From Garcia nutans (Eukaryota; Streptophyta; Magnoliopsida; Malpighiales; Euphorbiaceae), in contig CANTUV010000004.1 in the NCBI GenBank assembly GCA_947685225.1, positions 17,701,001-17,765,000 of the forward strand: a DNA stretch of 64,000 bases, given 5' to 3'. Below, in pieces: positions 22,845 to 33,103 of this stretch. Each line of letters opens with the position of its first letter. Position 1 is the stretch's first letter. The notes beneath the pieces are model-generated. The model searched no databases. It had not been told where the DNA came from and saw nothing but the letters and a program-made list of their open reading frames with translations. A program made the position numbers and the translations under genes.

Positions 22845-23768
22845 TTACAACTTTTGGAAATCTAAATTAATTGATAAAAGTAAATAATCATCCATAAATA
22901 AATCATTCATCAAAAGTATTTAAATATCAATAAAATAAACATCCATCCATGATAAATTAAATAAATCAAGTATTGAAATTAAATAGATTAAAGCATAAGA
23001 GATAAATCAAGGTATAAGTAAATATGGAATTGAATAAAGCAAATAAAAGTTCAATTATAACTACTGTGACTTTTTATGGAATTAAAATAGATTAGGGTTT
23101 TATGTTTTAAAAGGTTGGTAAGACTCTTTGATTAACCAAATTAAGGTTTGACTGATGAAATCATGAAACTAGGGTTTTGAATACCTTAAAATACTTAAAT
23201 TTGTGATTTTTGATTATTGAATTTTAAGCTACTGTGCAATTTTTGGGTTTTCCTGTTTTTATGTTTTTTTATGTTTTAAAGGGATTAGGGTTCATAAAAA
23301 TTAGGGTTTAAGATTTTAAAAGGATTATGGTTTATTATTTTAGGTTTAAAAGTTGAATTTTGGATTTTAGGATTTAAAATTAGGGTTCTCGGATAAAAGA
23401 TAATTTTTAGGGTTTTAGAAATCAATTTGATATTCTATGAAGTTTTGTGAATTTAAACAAATGGATTGAAATTTTTATAAGTAGAAAAGATGTTTTTTAA
23501 GGTTTTTTGAATGAAATAGAACCTACTTTAAAATTTTGAAAGAAACAAAATTTGATTTTGGTTTTGTAGAAAAATATGTTAAATTAAAGTTTTAAAATTT
23601 TTGAGAAGAAAAAATAACAATTTTAAGTCTTTTTAGAAAAGAAGGTCACGTTTTAGTGTTTTAACTTTGGACGAATTAAATTAAAGTTCTAAAGTTTTTG
23701 ATTTAAAGAAACCCTAATTCCATAATTTAGCTACTGTGTAACATAAATCAATTAAGGAAAATCACTTA

Positions 23769-23776
23769 CCTTCTTT
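23769..23776 (-). other. Candidate 5' splice site in Tat-C LTR
   Basis: AAG|GTAAGTG on the minus strand, with the intron starting at 23769, is a near-consensus plant donor about 210 bases after the TATA box. The same place reads AAG|GTATGTG in Tat-D (35004), AAG|GTACGT in Tat-H's 5' LTR (62282) and AA|GTATGT in its 3' LTR (51427). Confidence 0.45.
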
Positions 23777-23979
23777 TGTTGATTCTTCCAAAAATAATTC
23801 TTCTTGGATCAACTAGCTCCAAAGACAAGACTTTGTTGCCTTTGAATTCCTTAATTCGTACTGCTACTCCCTTAAAAATCAGTTGAATTGAATTATTGTT
23901 TTTCCTTCCTTGATTTAGTTTCCAATCCCAAGCTCACTGTGAAATTTTTTCCTCCCCTCAATTTGGTTCTATTGGTCCT

Positions 23980-23987
23980 TATTTATA
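23980..23987 (-). promoter_or_regulatory. Tat-C LTR TATA box
   Basis: TATAAATA on the minus strand, 586 bases into the LTR. The same motif recurs at the same place in Tat-D (34784-34791, 512 bases in) and both Tat-H LTRs (51686-51693 and 62540-62547), making it the best candidate core promoter. Confidence 0.65.
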
Positions 23988-24129
23988 TTGGTTTTTAGGT
24001 TCTTTATTCCTAATTATATACGGTAATTAATATTAATAAAAAAAGAAATTAAAACCTAATTGGATTAGGTTTCAAAAATTTGGGTAAAAAAAAATTTGCG
24101 CCGGCGAAAACTGTGGCAGCGGGCTCGTG

Positions 24130-24360
24130 ACTGGAGCCAGTAGGCGTGCCAGCCCGCAGTGGGCGTGCCAGCCCGCAGGAATTTCCTGCAAGAAGTTATT
24201 TCGCCCGCAGGAAATTTCTGCAGGCGAAAGATTGGGCCTGCGGGCGCGTCGAAGGTTTCGCCCGCAGGAGTTTCTTGCGGGCGAAATAGCTCACCCGCAG
24301 GAAATTCCTGCCGGCGAAGGTTTTGCCCGCAAGATTTTCCTGCGGGGCAAAACTCCCTCG
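24130..24360 (-). repeat. GC-rich palindrome array in Tat-C LTR
   Basis: Four to five palindromes of about 30 bp, built on TTTCGCCCGCAGG with its complement CCTGCGGGCGAAA. One unit has TTTTGCCC paired with GGGGCAAAA, a matched change on both arms. The array lies in U3. Related arrays stand at 34505-34605 (Tat-D), 49733-49806 (LTR-G), 51890-51985 and 62755-62872 (Tat-H). Confidence 0.75.
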
Positions 24361-24573
24361 GGCCCGTGCGACTATTTTTTGCTGCTGATTTTTTTTGACT
24401 TCGATTTTTATTTTTATTTTTATTTGTTTATTTTTATTTTTTATTAATAAAATTTAGATAATAAAGCAAAAACTATCTAGTTAAAATTATTTTGGACCAA
24501 TTAGACAACAAAAATCATTTTGGACTAAAGAAAGCATATTGGATAGGATTGGGTCAAAAATTAAGGGTCTACA

Positions 24574-27500
24574 GATATAATGTTGAGTTAGAAGTTACTT
24601 TAACGGAAGTGAAGTCCATAAGGCAAAGGCCAAATGAGATTTTTGTGGACTATGTGAAGAGATGGAGAAACAAGGCCGCTTTACTCAAGAAGAGGCCCGA
24701 TGAATCCAATCAAATAAGGATGATTGTGAGAGGGGTGCTATTAGTCTTCGTGAGAGGATGTCTCATACACTCATCCATGATTTCAAAGACCTTATCCAAG
24801 CTGGTTTGCAAATTGAAGAATGGGAGAGGGAGAAGAGCCGCTTTGCAACAAAAAGGAACGAGAAAGGGAGCTATCAACCTGGTAGCCAAAGCATGCAAAA
24901 GGCCGTCGATGTTAATGCTACTAACCAAGGGACAAGGAGATAATTTTCAGAATTGGGAAAGTCGATGTCTTGGGTTCTCAATAAGCTTCAAAGAAAAGGA
25001 TTACTACAACCCTTAAATCCTCGTCCTTTGCCTAACCCTCTCCCACCTAATTTTGACACCAAAGCATTTTGTCAATTTCATCAAATGCAAAGACATGACA
25101 CGGATAGATGTGTGAGGTTGAGACATGAGATCCAAAACCTAATTGATAATGGGAAGCTACTCGAGCCCAACAAGCCAAACACCAAAGACAACCCATTACC
25201 CAAATTCAATAGGGTACCACCACCGGCAACCTTCATGATTGGAGGAGGTTTGCATGAGGACTTTGTCATGTCTTCCTTTCAAGATGTGGGTGGAGAAGCA
25301 ACCAAAGCAGAAGAGGCACTTGAACAAGCTATGATGGGTGGAGAAGTAGCAATTTGTGTTGTCAATGGGTTTTGGGATTCAAGTGACAGTGATGATGATA
25401 TTGTATCCAAGAAGGAGGAGTGGACTTGGTCCAGGCTCGAAGAAGATGAGGTGATGAATACTAGATCCGGTAAGCCTTATGCAAGGCCACCACCAAAGGA
25501 GATAGAAACTAATAAGGGGAAGGAAGTTGAAATAGAAGAAGATGATGATGTGCTCAAGCAATTGAAAAGAACCCAAGCAAGTGTTAGCGTTTGGGACTTA
25601 TTAGCTACTTCTAAAAGGCACCGAGAAACTATGGCCAAAGCCTTAGCTAGCATGCCAATTTCTACCTCCACAACACCGGAGGAGTTGATCAACTTCATAA
25701 AAATTGGGGAAGTAATGAAATGCGAAGAGGTCCAAGAAAAGAATGAAGTTAATATGGGAGCAGTTTCTTTTTCTGATGCAGACTTATCGGAGGAGGGAAG
25801 AGACCACATCCGCCCTCTCTTTATCAAAATAGAAGTCAAGGGGAAGAGGACTCCATGTGTAATGGTCGATGATGGGTCCGCCATAAATGTTTGTCCACTT
25901 AAGATATTGCCAAAGCTAGCCATGTCAACAAGAGATCTAAACCCAACCGAGGTGACAATTCGTGCTTATGACAACACTAAGAGGCATGCCGAAGGGACTT
26001 TCAAAGCGGCCGTCAAGGTTGGTCCAATTGAATCTATTGTTGAGTTTGTTGTTTTAGATATACCAGTTACCTTCACCTTACTCTTGGGGCGACCATGGTT
26101 TCACCCTCTTAGTGGAGTTCCTTCCACCCTTCATCAAAAGATCAAATTCCCCAATGGAAATGAAACAGTGGTCATTAAAGCTGAAGATAATGAGATTGTT
26201 AACGCTCTAATGGTTGAGAGGCCTCTCAATGGTTTTCGAGTAGCTGTATTTTCTGATGATGAAGCAGTGGACTCCAAAGTCTTGAATATGATGAAGAACA
26301 TAAACTACCTTCCCGGAGCTGGTCTTGGAAAGGGTAGGGCTGGTTTAACAAAGTTGCCAGATTTTAGAACTCAAGCTTCCAAGAAGGGGTTGGGATATGA
26401 TGAAGCCAATGATGTTCAACCAAAGAAGAATGAGAAGATGAGCTTCCCACCACTTGAAGAGATCTTTGTCAAAGCTCCAGATATGGGACCACTCCAAGGA
26501 AAGCCCGAGCCAATCATGTTCATGGGTAAGTTAATTCCCGATTTTGAAATTTTTGTAGATGTTGCTGAGCTAGTGGAGCAAGTGAAGAAAGAGCTCACCT
26601 TGTCAACCAACAAAGAATCCAATCCAAAAGAGAAGAATGAAGTTGCCCTGAAAGCCGAGAAGACTCCGGAAGAGATTGCTGCCCTGGTTGAAGAAAAGTT
26701 TGAAGACATCCTGCTTTATGATTTTGAGAATAATGATTTTGATTTTGATTTTAATTTGTCTGCTTGGTATGAGGATGATGATGTTTTCTTTTCCAAAATG
26801 AATGCAATAAAGTCTATTTTACTTACTTATGTGATGTTTCTTCTGATGGTTGCATACTTTTAAATAGTAGTTACATGAGCATCTTTAATATTAATTCTGT
26901 TAACACACAATCTTTAAATTTAGGAACAATTAAAAATCCTAAAAACATTAGCATAGCATCCGACCTTACTCCTGATGAGAGAGAGAGATTTGAAAAAATA
27001 TTCAAAAAATATGAAGAAGTGCTTGCTTGGTCTTACGAAGATATGCCGGGGATAGATCTAGACATAGCCGAGCATCATATTCCTATTTACACTCACATTA
27101 AGCCTGTCAAACAAAAGCTTAGGCGACTAAGGCCTGAGTGGGCTGAGTTAGTTAAAGAAGAGGTCACTAAGCAAATACAAGTGAAGTTCCTTGAAGTGAT
27201 AGAATATCCAGATTGGTTAGCCAATATAGTACCCGTGCCAAAGAAAGATGGAAGGATAAGGGTCTGCGTGGACTATAGAGATTTAAACAAAGCCTCCCCT
27301 AAGGATGATTTACCTTTACCTCATATAGATGTTCTCATTGATAGTGCGGCCTCTAGCGTGCTACACTCATTTGTAGATGGATTTTCCGGATACAATCAAG
27401 TGTTAATGGCCCAAGAGGATAAAGCCAAAACTGCCTTCACTACTACATGGGGTATATTTTGCTATAGGGTGATGCCTTTCGGCTTAAAGAATGCTGGAGC

Positions 27501-30162
27501 AACCTACCAAAGGATGACCACCACACTATTTCATGACATGATGCACAAAGAAGTTGAAGTATATGTTGATGATATGATGGTGAAGTCGGACACGAGGGAG
27601 CATCACTTCTAGAATTTAGAATTATTCTTCGATAGAGCTTTGAAGTATAAGCTAAGATTAAACCCGAAGAAGTGTGTATTCGGTGTTACTTCAGGCAAAT
27701 TACTGGGACATGTAATTGGTCCGAATGGTATTGAGATTGATCCTGACAAAGTCAAAGCAATCAAGGATATGCCAGCCCCAAAGACAGAGAGAGAAGTTCG
27801 GGGATTCATTTGTAAACTGCAGTACATTAGCAGATTTATAGCAAAGCTCACAACAATCTGTGAGCCTATCTTCAAATTGCTTAGAAAGAATCAGCCGGTC
27901 GTATGGAACGAAGAATGTCAAAAGACCTTTGATCGAATAAAATAGTATTTGTTGAATCCACCTGTTTTGAAACCACCTAAACCCGGAAAACCTCTATTAC
28001 TATACTTAGCAGTAGAAGAAGAGTCGATAGGAGCCATGCTAGCCCAAGTAGATGAGTCAGGGATTGAGCATGCCATTTACTATTTGAGTAGAAAGCTCCT
28101 AACTAATGAAATTAAGTTTAGTATCATTGAAAAGACATGAATAGTCGTGGTTTGGTCTTCTAAGAAGTTACGGCATTACTTTCAATCATATAGTGTGCAA
28201 GCAATTTCCAGGTTGGATCTAATGAAGTACTTAAGGGAGACACCCTCTTTAATTGGGAAATATGTTTGATGGTTGATAATATTAGAAGAATTTGAGATTG
28301 AGTAAGTAACCAGGAGAATAATCAAGGGTAGAACGGTGGCAGAATTCTTGGCTCAACAACCATTACCAGAAAGTGAAGAGGTAATCTTAGAATTTCTAGA
28401 TGAACATTTAGAAGTAATTGAAGTACAAGGGTGGAAAATGTATTTTGATGGAGCAGTGAACAGGAAAGGAGTAGGTTTGGGAGTTATACTAGAATCACCC
28501 GAAGGGGAACTTATCCCTTTAGCCAAGAAGTTGAAATTTAGGGCAACCAATAACATGGTAGAGTATGAAGCGTGTATTTTCAGTTTGGAAACCCTAATGA
28601 TTATGAAGGTGGATAAGGTGGAAGTTTATGGAGATTCATTGCTAGTAGTATCCCAAGTAAATGGAGAGTGGGAGTTGAAAGAGGAAAAATTAAAACCATA
28701 CCACCATTATTTGACCATGATGAAGAGGAATCTTAAGGAGTGTAGGTTTATACACCTATCAAGAGAAGAAAATCAGATGGCTGATGCCCTAGACACATTG
28801 GCTTCGGTATGGGAAAATCCTGCTAGCCTATTCCTTAAGCCTCTGATCTTGACCAGTTCATCAACTCCTTACTATGAATATGAGACAATCATGGAAGTTG
28901 ATACGGACCATGATGCATGGTATGATACTATAAGGTGATTTTTGGAGGAAAGAGAATACTCGCCGGGGGCAACAAAGAAAGAGAGAAGAGCCATAAGGAG
29001 GTGGTCATTGCAATACATCACCTTCCATGGAGAGTTATACCAAAGATGGCCTGATGGAGTGCATTTGAGATGTTTAAGAAAGCCTGAAGTGGAGCACATC
29101 ATGTCTGAAATACATGCGGGAAGTTGCGGTCTGCACATGAATGGTTTGGCCCTAGTTAAGAAGATTATCCGACAAGGTTACTATTGGTTGACCATGGAGA
29201 AAGACTGTATTGAATTTGTAAAGAAGTGCCAACAATGTCAGATATATGGTAACTTGAATCATATGCTTCCTGAAGAACTGCATTCAATGTCTTCACCCTA
29301 GCCATTTTCCACCTGGGGTATCGACATTATAGGAGAAATACATCCGACAGCCTCAAACGGTCACCGTTTCATTGTAGTAGCAGTTGATTATTTTTCAAAA
29401 TGGGTCGAAGCCGAATCCTTCAACAAGCCGGGTGCAAGTCAAATGGCTAGGTTTATCAAAAAGAATCTCATCTTCAGATATGGGGTCCCGCACAGTGTGA
29501 TATTAGACAACGGAGTACAGTTTCAAGGAGTAGTTAAGGATTTATTCTCCAAGTACCAAATCCATCATCATCGATCCTCTCCTTATAGACCAAAGGCTAA
29601 TGGTGCCGTGGAAGCAATAAACAAGACAATTAAGCAAATTCTGTCCAAGATGACCAAGACTTACAGGGACTGGTCGGAAATGCTTCCGTTTGCTTTATGG
29701 GGATATAGGACGAGTGTGCGAACACCTACTGGGATGACACCGTTCTTTTTGGTTTATGGGATGGAAGCGGTATTGCCAATTGAAATTGAGATCAAGTCAT
29801 TGAGAGTAGTCTTGGAAGCGGAGCTACCTAAAATGGAATGGGTAACAAGCAGATACATATAGTTAGCTCTACTGGAAGAGAGAAGGTTAAAGGCATTGTA
29901 TCATCACCAACTGTATCAAAAGAAAATAGCTCAGGCCTATAATAGAAGGGTCAAGGTCAGAAAATTCAGAGTTGGGGATTTGGTGTTGAAGCAATGTAAG
30001 CCTAATGTATCTGATCCAAGAGGGAAGTTCAGATCTAGCTGGGAAGGGCCATATGTCATGAAACAGGTCATGAGTAAAGGTGCAATGAAGTTATCAGACA
30101 TGGATGGGAATGAATTTAGTGAGTCAGTAAATATTGATAGGTTAAAGAAGTTTTATGTATGA
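24574..30162 (+). pseudogene. gag-pol: Tat-D gag-pol, 5'-truncated and disrupted
   Basis: Gag remnant (24574 to about 25290) with the GHDTDR zinc-finger-like motif near 25095; protease core VMVDDGSAINVCP near 25860; G-patch-like region near 26310-26400; RT about 27110-27610 with YVDDMM near 27560; RNase H about 27960-28320; second RNase H about 28430-28800; integrase zinc region about 29110-29250, DDE core with LDNGVQF near 29505, end at 30162. Lesions: one base lost near 24740, TAA near 24941, one base lost near 26815, and in the pol frame TAG 27610, TAG 27943, TGA 28138, TGA near 28267, TAA near 28302, TGA 28936, TAG 29299 and TAG 29860. The 27610 stop is shared with Tat-C. Confidence 0.88.
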
Positions 30163-30179
30163 AAAATAAAAATGAGAGA

Positions 30180-30335
30180 GCTCGCTAGGTTGAAAACCCA
30201 AAAAGGGCAGCCTAGGCAAAAGTTAGAGCAGTCCACTAGTTCCGAAAACCCAAAAGGGCGGGCTAGGCAACAATTAGGGCTAATGAGAGAAAATCGTCAA
30301 TTAGAAAACCCGAAAGGACTAATTGGCAACAGGAG
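30180..30335 (+). repeat. Three-unit AACCC-AAGGGC block, copy 1
   Basis: Right after the integrase stop come three units of the form aaaaCCC-AAAA-GGGC..CTAGGCAA. Loops vary (AAAAA, AAAA, GAAA) within a short C/G stem. A parallel three-unit block lies at 31008-31140, so the two blocks flank exon 2 of the antisense gene. Confidence 0.6.
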
Positions 30336-30567
30336 TGATCTTGTATATACTGGCTTTATGTTTGGTTGTTCTCTAATTTAATAAAACAGAATTAATGATT
30401 AAATTTGTTCTATGTGAACTGTTATAAGTATTTGACCAGATACGGATGAAATAATAATCATAATTGCAAAAGGTGATGACAAATTATAAATGGAAAAGAA
30501 GCATCTTTTATTACTTTAGTTATTTTTCATCCTAACAAAACACTTTCTGAATTGACAAATGTAAAAT

Positions 30568-31768
30568 CTATGGCAGTCTATAAGTGTAACGTGCAGGCCA
30601 GCTTTGCCTTAACCGATCTAAGTAGGCTTCAGTCAAGCAAGGCATGTCTAGGTCAGGAGCAAAGTCAGAATCAAAAAGCTCAGCTCCATACTGACGCCCA
30701 AGTCGGCGAGGATCATAGCATGTACCTTGATGAAGAGTAGCGAGGGGAACGTACATCAAGTATGTCCGCATGGTGATACGAGAAATCTTCCACCAAGGTA
30801 CCAATCAATGAAAATTGACTTCAGAACATGAGTGGATCCAGTCGACTCAGTCAGCATATGAAGAAACAGGATGGTGTAGTTTCCTAGCAGAATGATGACG
30901 TGGCATATATCTGGCAAAATCCATGGAGGGAGTATCAAGTAAACAAAGATGCTCCTGAAGCCAAATCTGTGAAGAAAGAATTAAGTTAAAAAAAAAGAAG
31001 TTTGCTGAGTTAAAAACCCGCAAGGGCAGCTTAGGCAAAAATTAGGACAGCTCGCTAGTTCCGAAAAACCGCTTGGGCGGACTAGGCAAAAGTTAGAGCA
31101 ATAAAAAAAAGCCTAAATTGAAAACCCAAAAGTGTAGTTTAGGTAATTACCTGAATCAGCAACAGACTCCCAGTCAGTCTCTTTGACAATCCTGATTTAA
31201 ATCGGTCTAATCCAACTAAGGTCTCGGCTAAAATCACAGGTACCGGCGACAAGCCTCCTTCCATTTGGTCCATAATATCCAATACTCATGGGTCAATGTC
31301 GCCGTCAGAAGAAACAAGCAAGAATTGGCCGAGCAAGCAAAGACAAAGCATGCGTCCCCATGCCTTAATAGGAGCCAAATAAGAGAAACAAAAGTCAATC
31401 AAAGGAGCAAGTAGAATTTTTTCACCTCTCATCAACTGAAGAACTTCGGGTTGTGGAATTTGAAATAACATCTGCATTTTCTGTTGAGTTTTGGAAATCA
31501 ATGTGGGTAACGCCATTTGTTGATTATTGGGATGTCCAAGGATGGCCTCAAATTCTTCAATCAAGGGACACATTTCAAAGCCATTAATTCTAAATACCCT
31601 AGAATCCGTATCCCACAGGGAAGCCACGACATGTAAGAAGGAGTGGTCCAATTTGACATTTTAAAAGCATTTTAAAACATCAAGCTTTGACCATGAAATT
31701 TGCTTCCAGTGGTTGGCATCCATATTATTAAATAGAATTTTTATTTTCTTTAAATGGTGCTCGGTCAT
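30568..31768 (-). pseudogene. Antisense spliced gene downstream of integrase, DUF7745/plant-mobile-domain-like
   Basis: Antisense to Tat-D. Exon 1 runs 31768-31151 (206 codons from ATG); intron 31150-30967 (184 bp) starts GTAATTACC and ends TTCTTCACAG; exon 2 runs 30966-30568, in phase, ending TAG. Join context is SLLLIQ then IWLQEHL. Exon 1 holds SFLHVVASLWD and FEMCPLIEEFEAILGHP, which I recall as typical of the plant DUF7745 / aminotransferase-like family found in antisense ORFs of Tat elements. Exon 2 has WWKISR, VPLATLHQGTCYDPRRLGRQYG. Four in-frame stops (TAA 31661, TGA 31286, TGA near 30850 and near 30800) make this copy dead. The role of such ORFs is unknown to me. Family name is moderately sure; intron is inferred. 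Confidence 0.65.
30967..31150 (-). other. Predicted intron of the antisense gene
   Basis: GT-AG ends, phase 0, with pyrimidine-rich TTCTTTCTTCACAG at the 3' end. Removing it joins two frames that together read as one protein. The intron contains the second copy of the AACCC-AAGGGC block (31008-31140). Confidence 0.6.
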
Positions 31769-31866
31769 GGTTGATGAATAAAGGGGAACCAAAATTGCTA
31801 AAGGGAGTCTTCACATTGAAAGAGAGAGATTTTTGGTTTATGAATTGAAATATGGCATGCAAGGTG

Positions 31867-31875
31867 ATTTATATA
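31867..31875 (-). promoter_or_regulatory. TATA box of the antisense gene
   Basis: TATATAAAT on the minus strand, about 100 bases upstream of the antisense ATG at 31768, with an A/C-rich leader between. Spacing suits a Pol II core promoter with a leader of about 65-70 nt. Confidence 0.55.
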
Positions 31876-32117
31876 GAAGAAAGTAAACCTTTTCCAAAAG
31901 TGAAATGGAAAAGATGATGGGAAAGGATAAGACCATATGGCATAAGGAAAGGAAAAGGCAATGAATTTCCTTTACCATATTGGATTTGGTTTAACAAAAG
32001 AAGTGGATATTAATTATGATGTACTATATATATAAAAATAAATAAATAATAATAAAAAATAAATAATTTTGGCAGTAATGAGAAAAAAAAAGAGAGAGTT
32101 ACAATATTTACTTATTA

Positions 32118-32661
32118 CTAAGAGGGTGGTTGTACGTCACCAAATAAAGACTTGAAAAAATCGTCGCCTGTTGGAGGAGGAGGCAAATTACTCGTCCCGG
32201 GATCATCCGAAGCAGAAACACTAAAATCCCTATTGCCTTGGAGTTTCGATTTATCATAGTCCTCATCAGAAGCAGACGAAAGGATCTCATGGTCAGCAGT
32301 CTGGGAGCCTCTCGATGAAGAAGCACTAGGATCCCTCATTCCTTGAAATTGGAAGTCACGGAAATTTTGTTCGGATTGATGATATAAACTTTCAAAATGA
32401 GAAGCTTTCCGATGACTTGCAGCCAACTCTTCTTGAAGTTTCTTATTTTGTTCTTCAAGCATCCACTGTGAGCCAAGAGAGAAAAAGGTAAGAGCATACA
32501 TAATCATGCATACATATAGCATAAACTTTTATGAAATGAGGAACGTACCAGCTAGTTCACACCGATACCCTGCGGATGAGATGGCGTATCCGACAGGTTA
32601 GAATGAGCAAATGAAGGGGCAGTGAAAAAAGGTCCAGCCTCATGATCAAAGAGCTAACAGC
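32118..32661 (-). pseudogene. Second antisense ORF: coiled-coil C-terminal fragment with an intron
   Basis: The exon 32465-32118 encodes MLEEQNKKLQEELAA and a Glu/Gln/His-rich helix, then a Ser/Asp-rich tail ending in a stop. Upstream, GTACG (32548) and GGCTCACAG (32466) bound a possible 83-bp intron, and 32661-32549 reads as an earlier exon with TAG near 32555 just before the join. In DUF7745-like proteins as I recall them, such a coil lies C-terminal, yet here it lies upstream of the domain-bearing gene. It may be the tail of a second, otherwise lost antisense gene. Confidence 0.45.
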
Positions 32662-32797
32662 CTGCAACAATCATTAAAGAATCAAAGGAAGGAAAAGTAG
32701 TTGCAAGGGAAAAGTGGTTAAAGTGCAAAAAACTCCCTTGGAAGATCAAAACAAGGAAAGAAGAGCATGAATCAAGCAAGACATGGTCAAGCCCAAT

Positions 32798-33063
32798 CGA
32801 GCTTAGCCGTGTCACCTCAAAAGAAATTTTGGCAGAATATGACACGGGCAGGCAACACGGCCAAGCCACTGGCCGCGTCTCACCTAAAGAACAAAGTCAA
32901 GAAGGACCAAGCAAAGAAAGAAAAGAAATAGTAGGTGACACTGGCAAGCAACACGGCCAAGCCACTGGCCGTGTCCCATCCTAAGCCAAGAAAAAAGAAA
33001 AACCAAAGAAAAGACACATAAGATGACACACCCAGGAGACACGACCAAGCCACTGGCCATGTC
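32798..33063 (+). repeat. CACGGCC/GGCCGTG palindromes in Tat-D 3' region
   Basis: Three spaced units of the form ACACGGCCAAGCCACTGGCC followed by a GTGTC-type arm, with some arm substitutions (GCGTC, ATGTC). Nearly the same palindrome occurs in the unrelated chromovirus LTR sLTR-1 at about 41605-41632. Confidence 0.7.
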
Positions 33064-33103
33064 ACTCCCATCTTCAAAGAACAAAGAAGACCCCGATCTC
33101 CAA

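Larger units (their letters stand above)
15020..24573 (-). mobile_element. Tat-C: Ty3/gypsy Tat-lineage element, minus strand
   Basis: In element order: 5' LTR (24573 to 22290), PBS, leader with a 65-codon ORF, broken gag-pol (21217 to 15020), then interruption by Chr-B. The rest of integrase, the 3' region and the 3' LTR lie left of the window. The right edge falls inside Tat-D gag, so Tat-C is inserted in Tat-D. The expected target duplication is gatat at 24574-24578. A second RNase H after the first and the RT motif YVDDM place it in the Tat (Ogre/Retand-like) lineage. Confidence 0.88.
22290..24573 (-). repeat. Tat-C 5' LTR (2284 bp)
   Basis: On the minus strand it starts TGTAGACCCTTAATTTTTGA at 24573 and ends GCTCACA at 22290. 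Features in element order: GC-rich palindrome array (about 24380-24130), TATA box (23980-23987), donor-like site (23769), a long AT-rich tract, then three two-tier stem-loops (22844 to 22681). Its length equals that of Tat-H's 5' LTR after removing the solo-LTR insertion. Confidence 0.88.

Noticed and set aside
24127..24447. Plus-strand frames over the Tat-C palindromes (also 34474-34758, 49554-49920, 62629-62970)
   Set aside because: They lie in LTR U3 across GC palindromes and a T-rich tail, and the peptides differ between copies with no shared domain.
31286..32522. Envelope-like gene downstream of integrase
   Set aside because: The frames are antisense to the element, show no signal peptide or membrane anchor, and resemble a plant DUF7745-type protein and a coiled coil instead.
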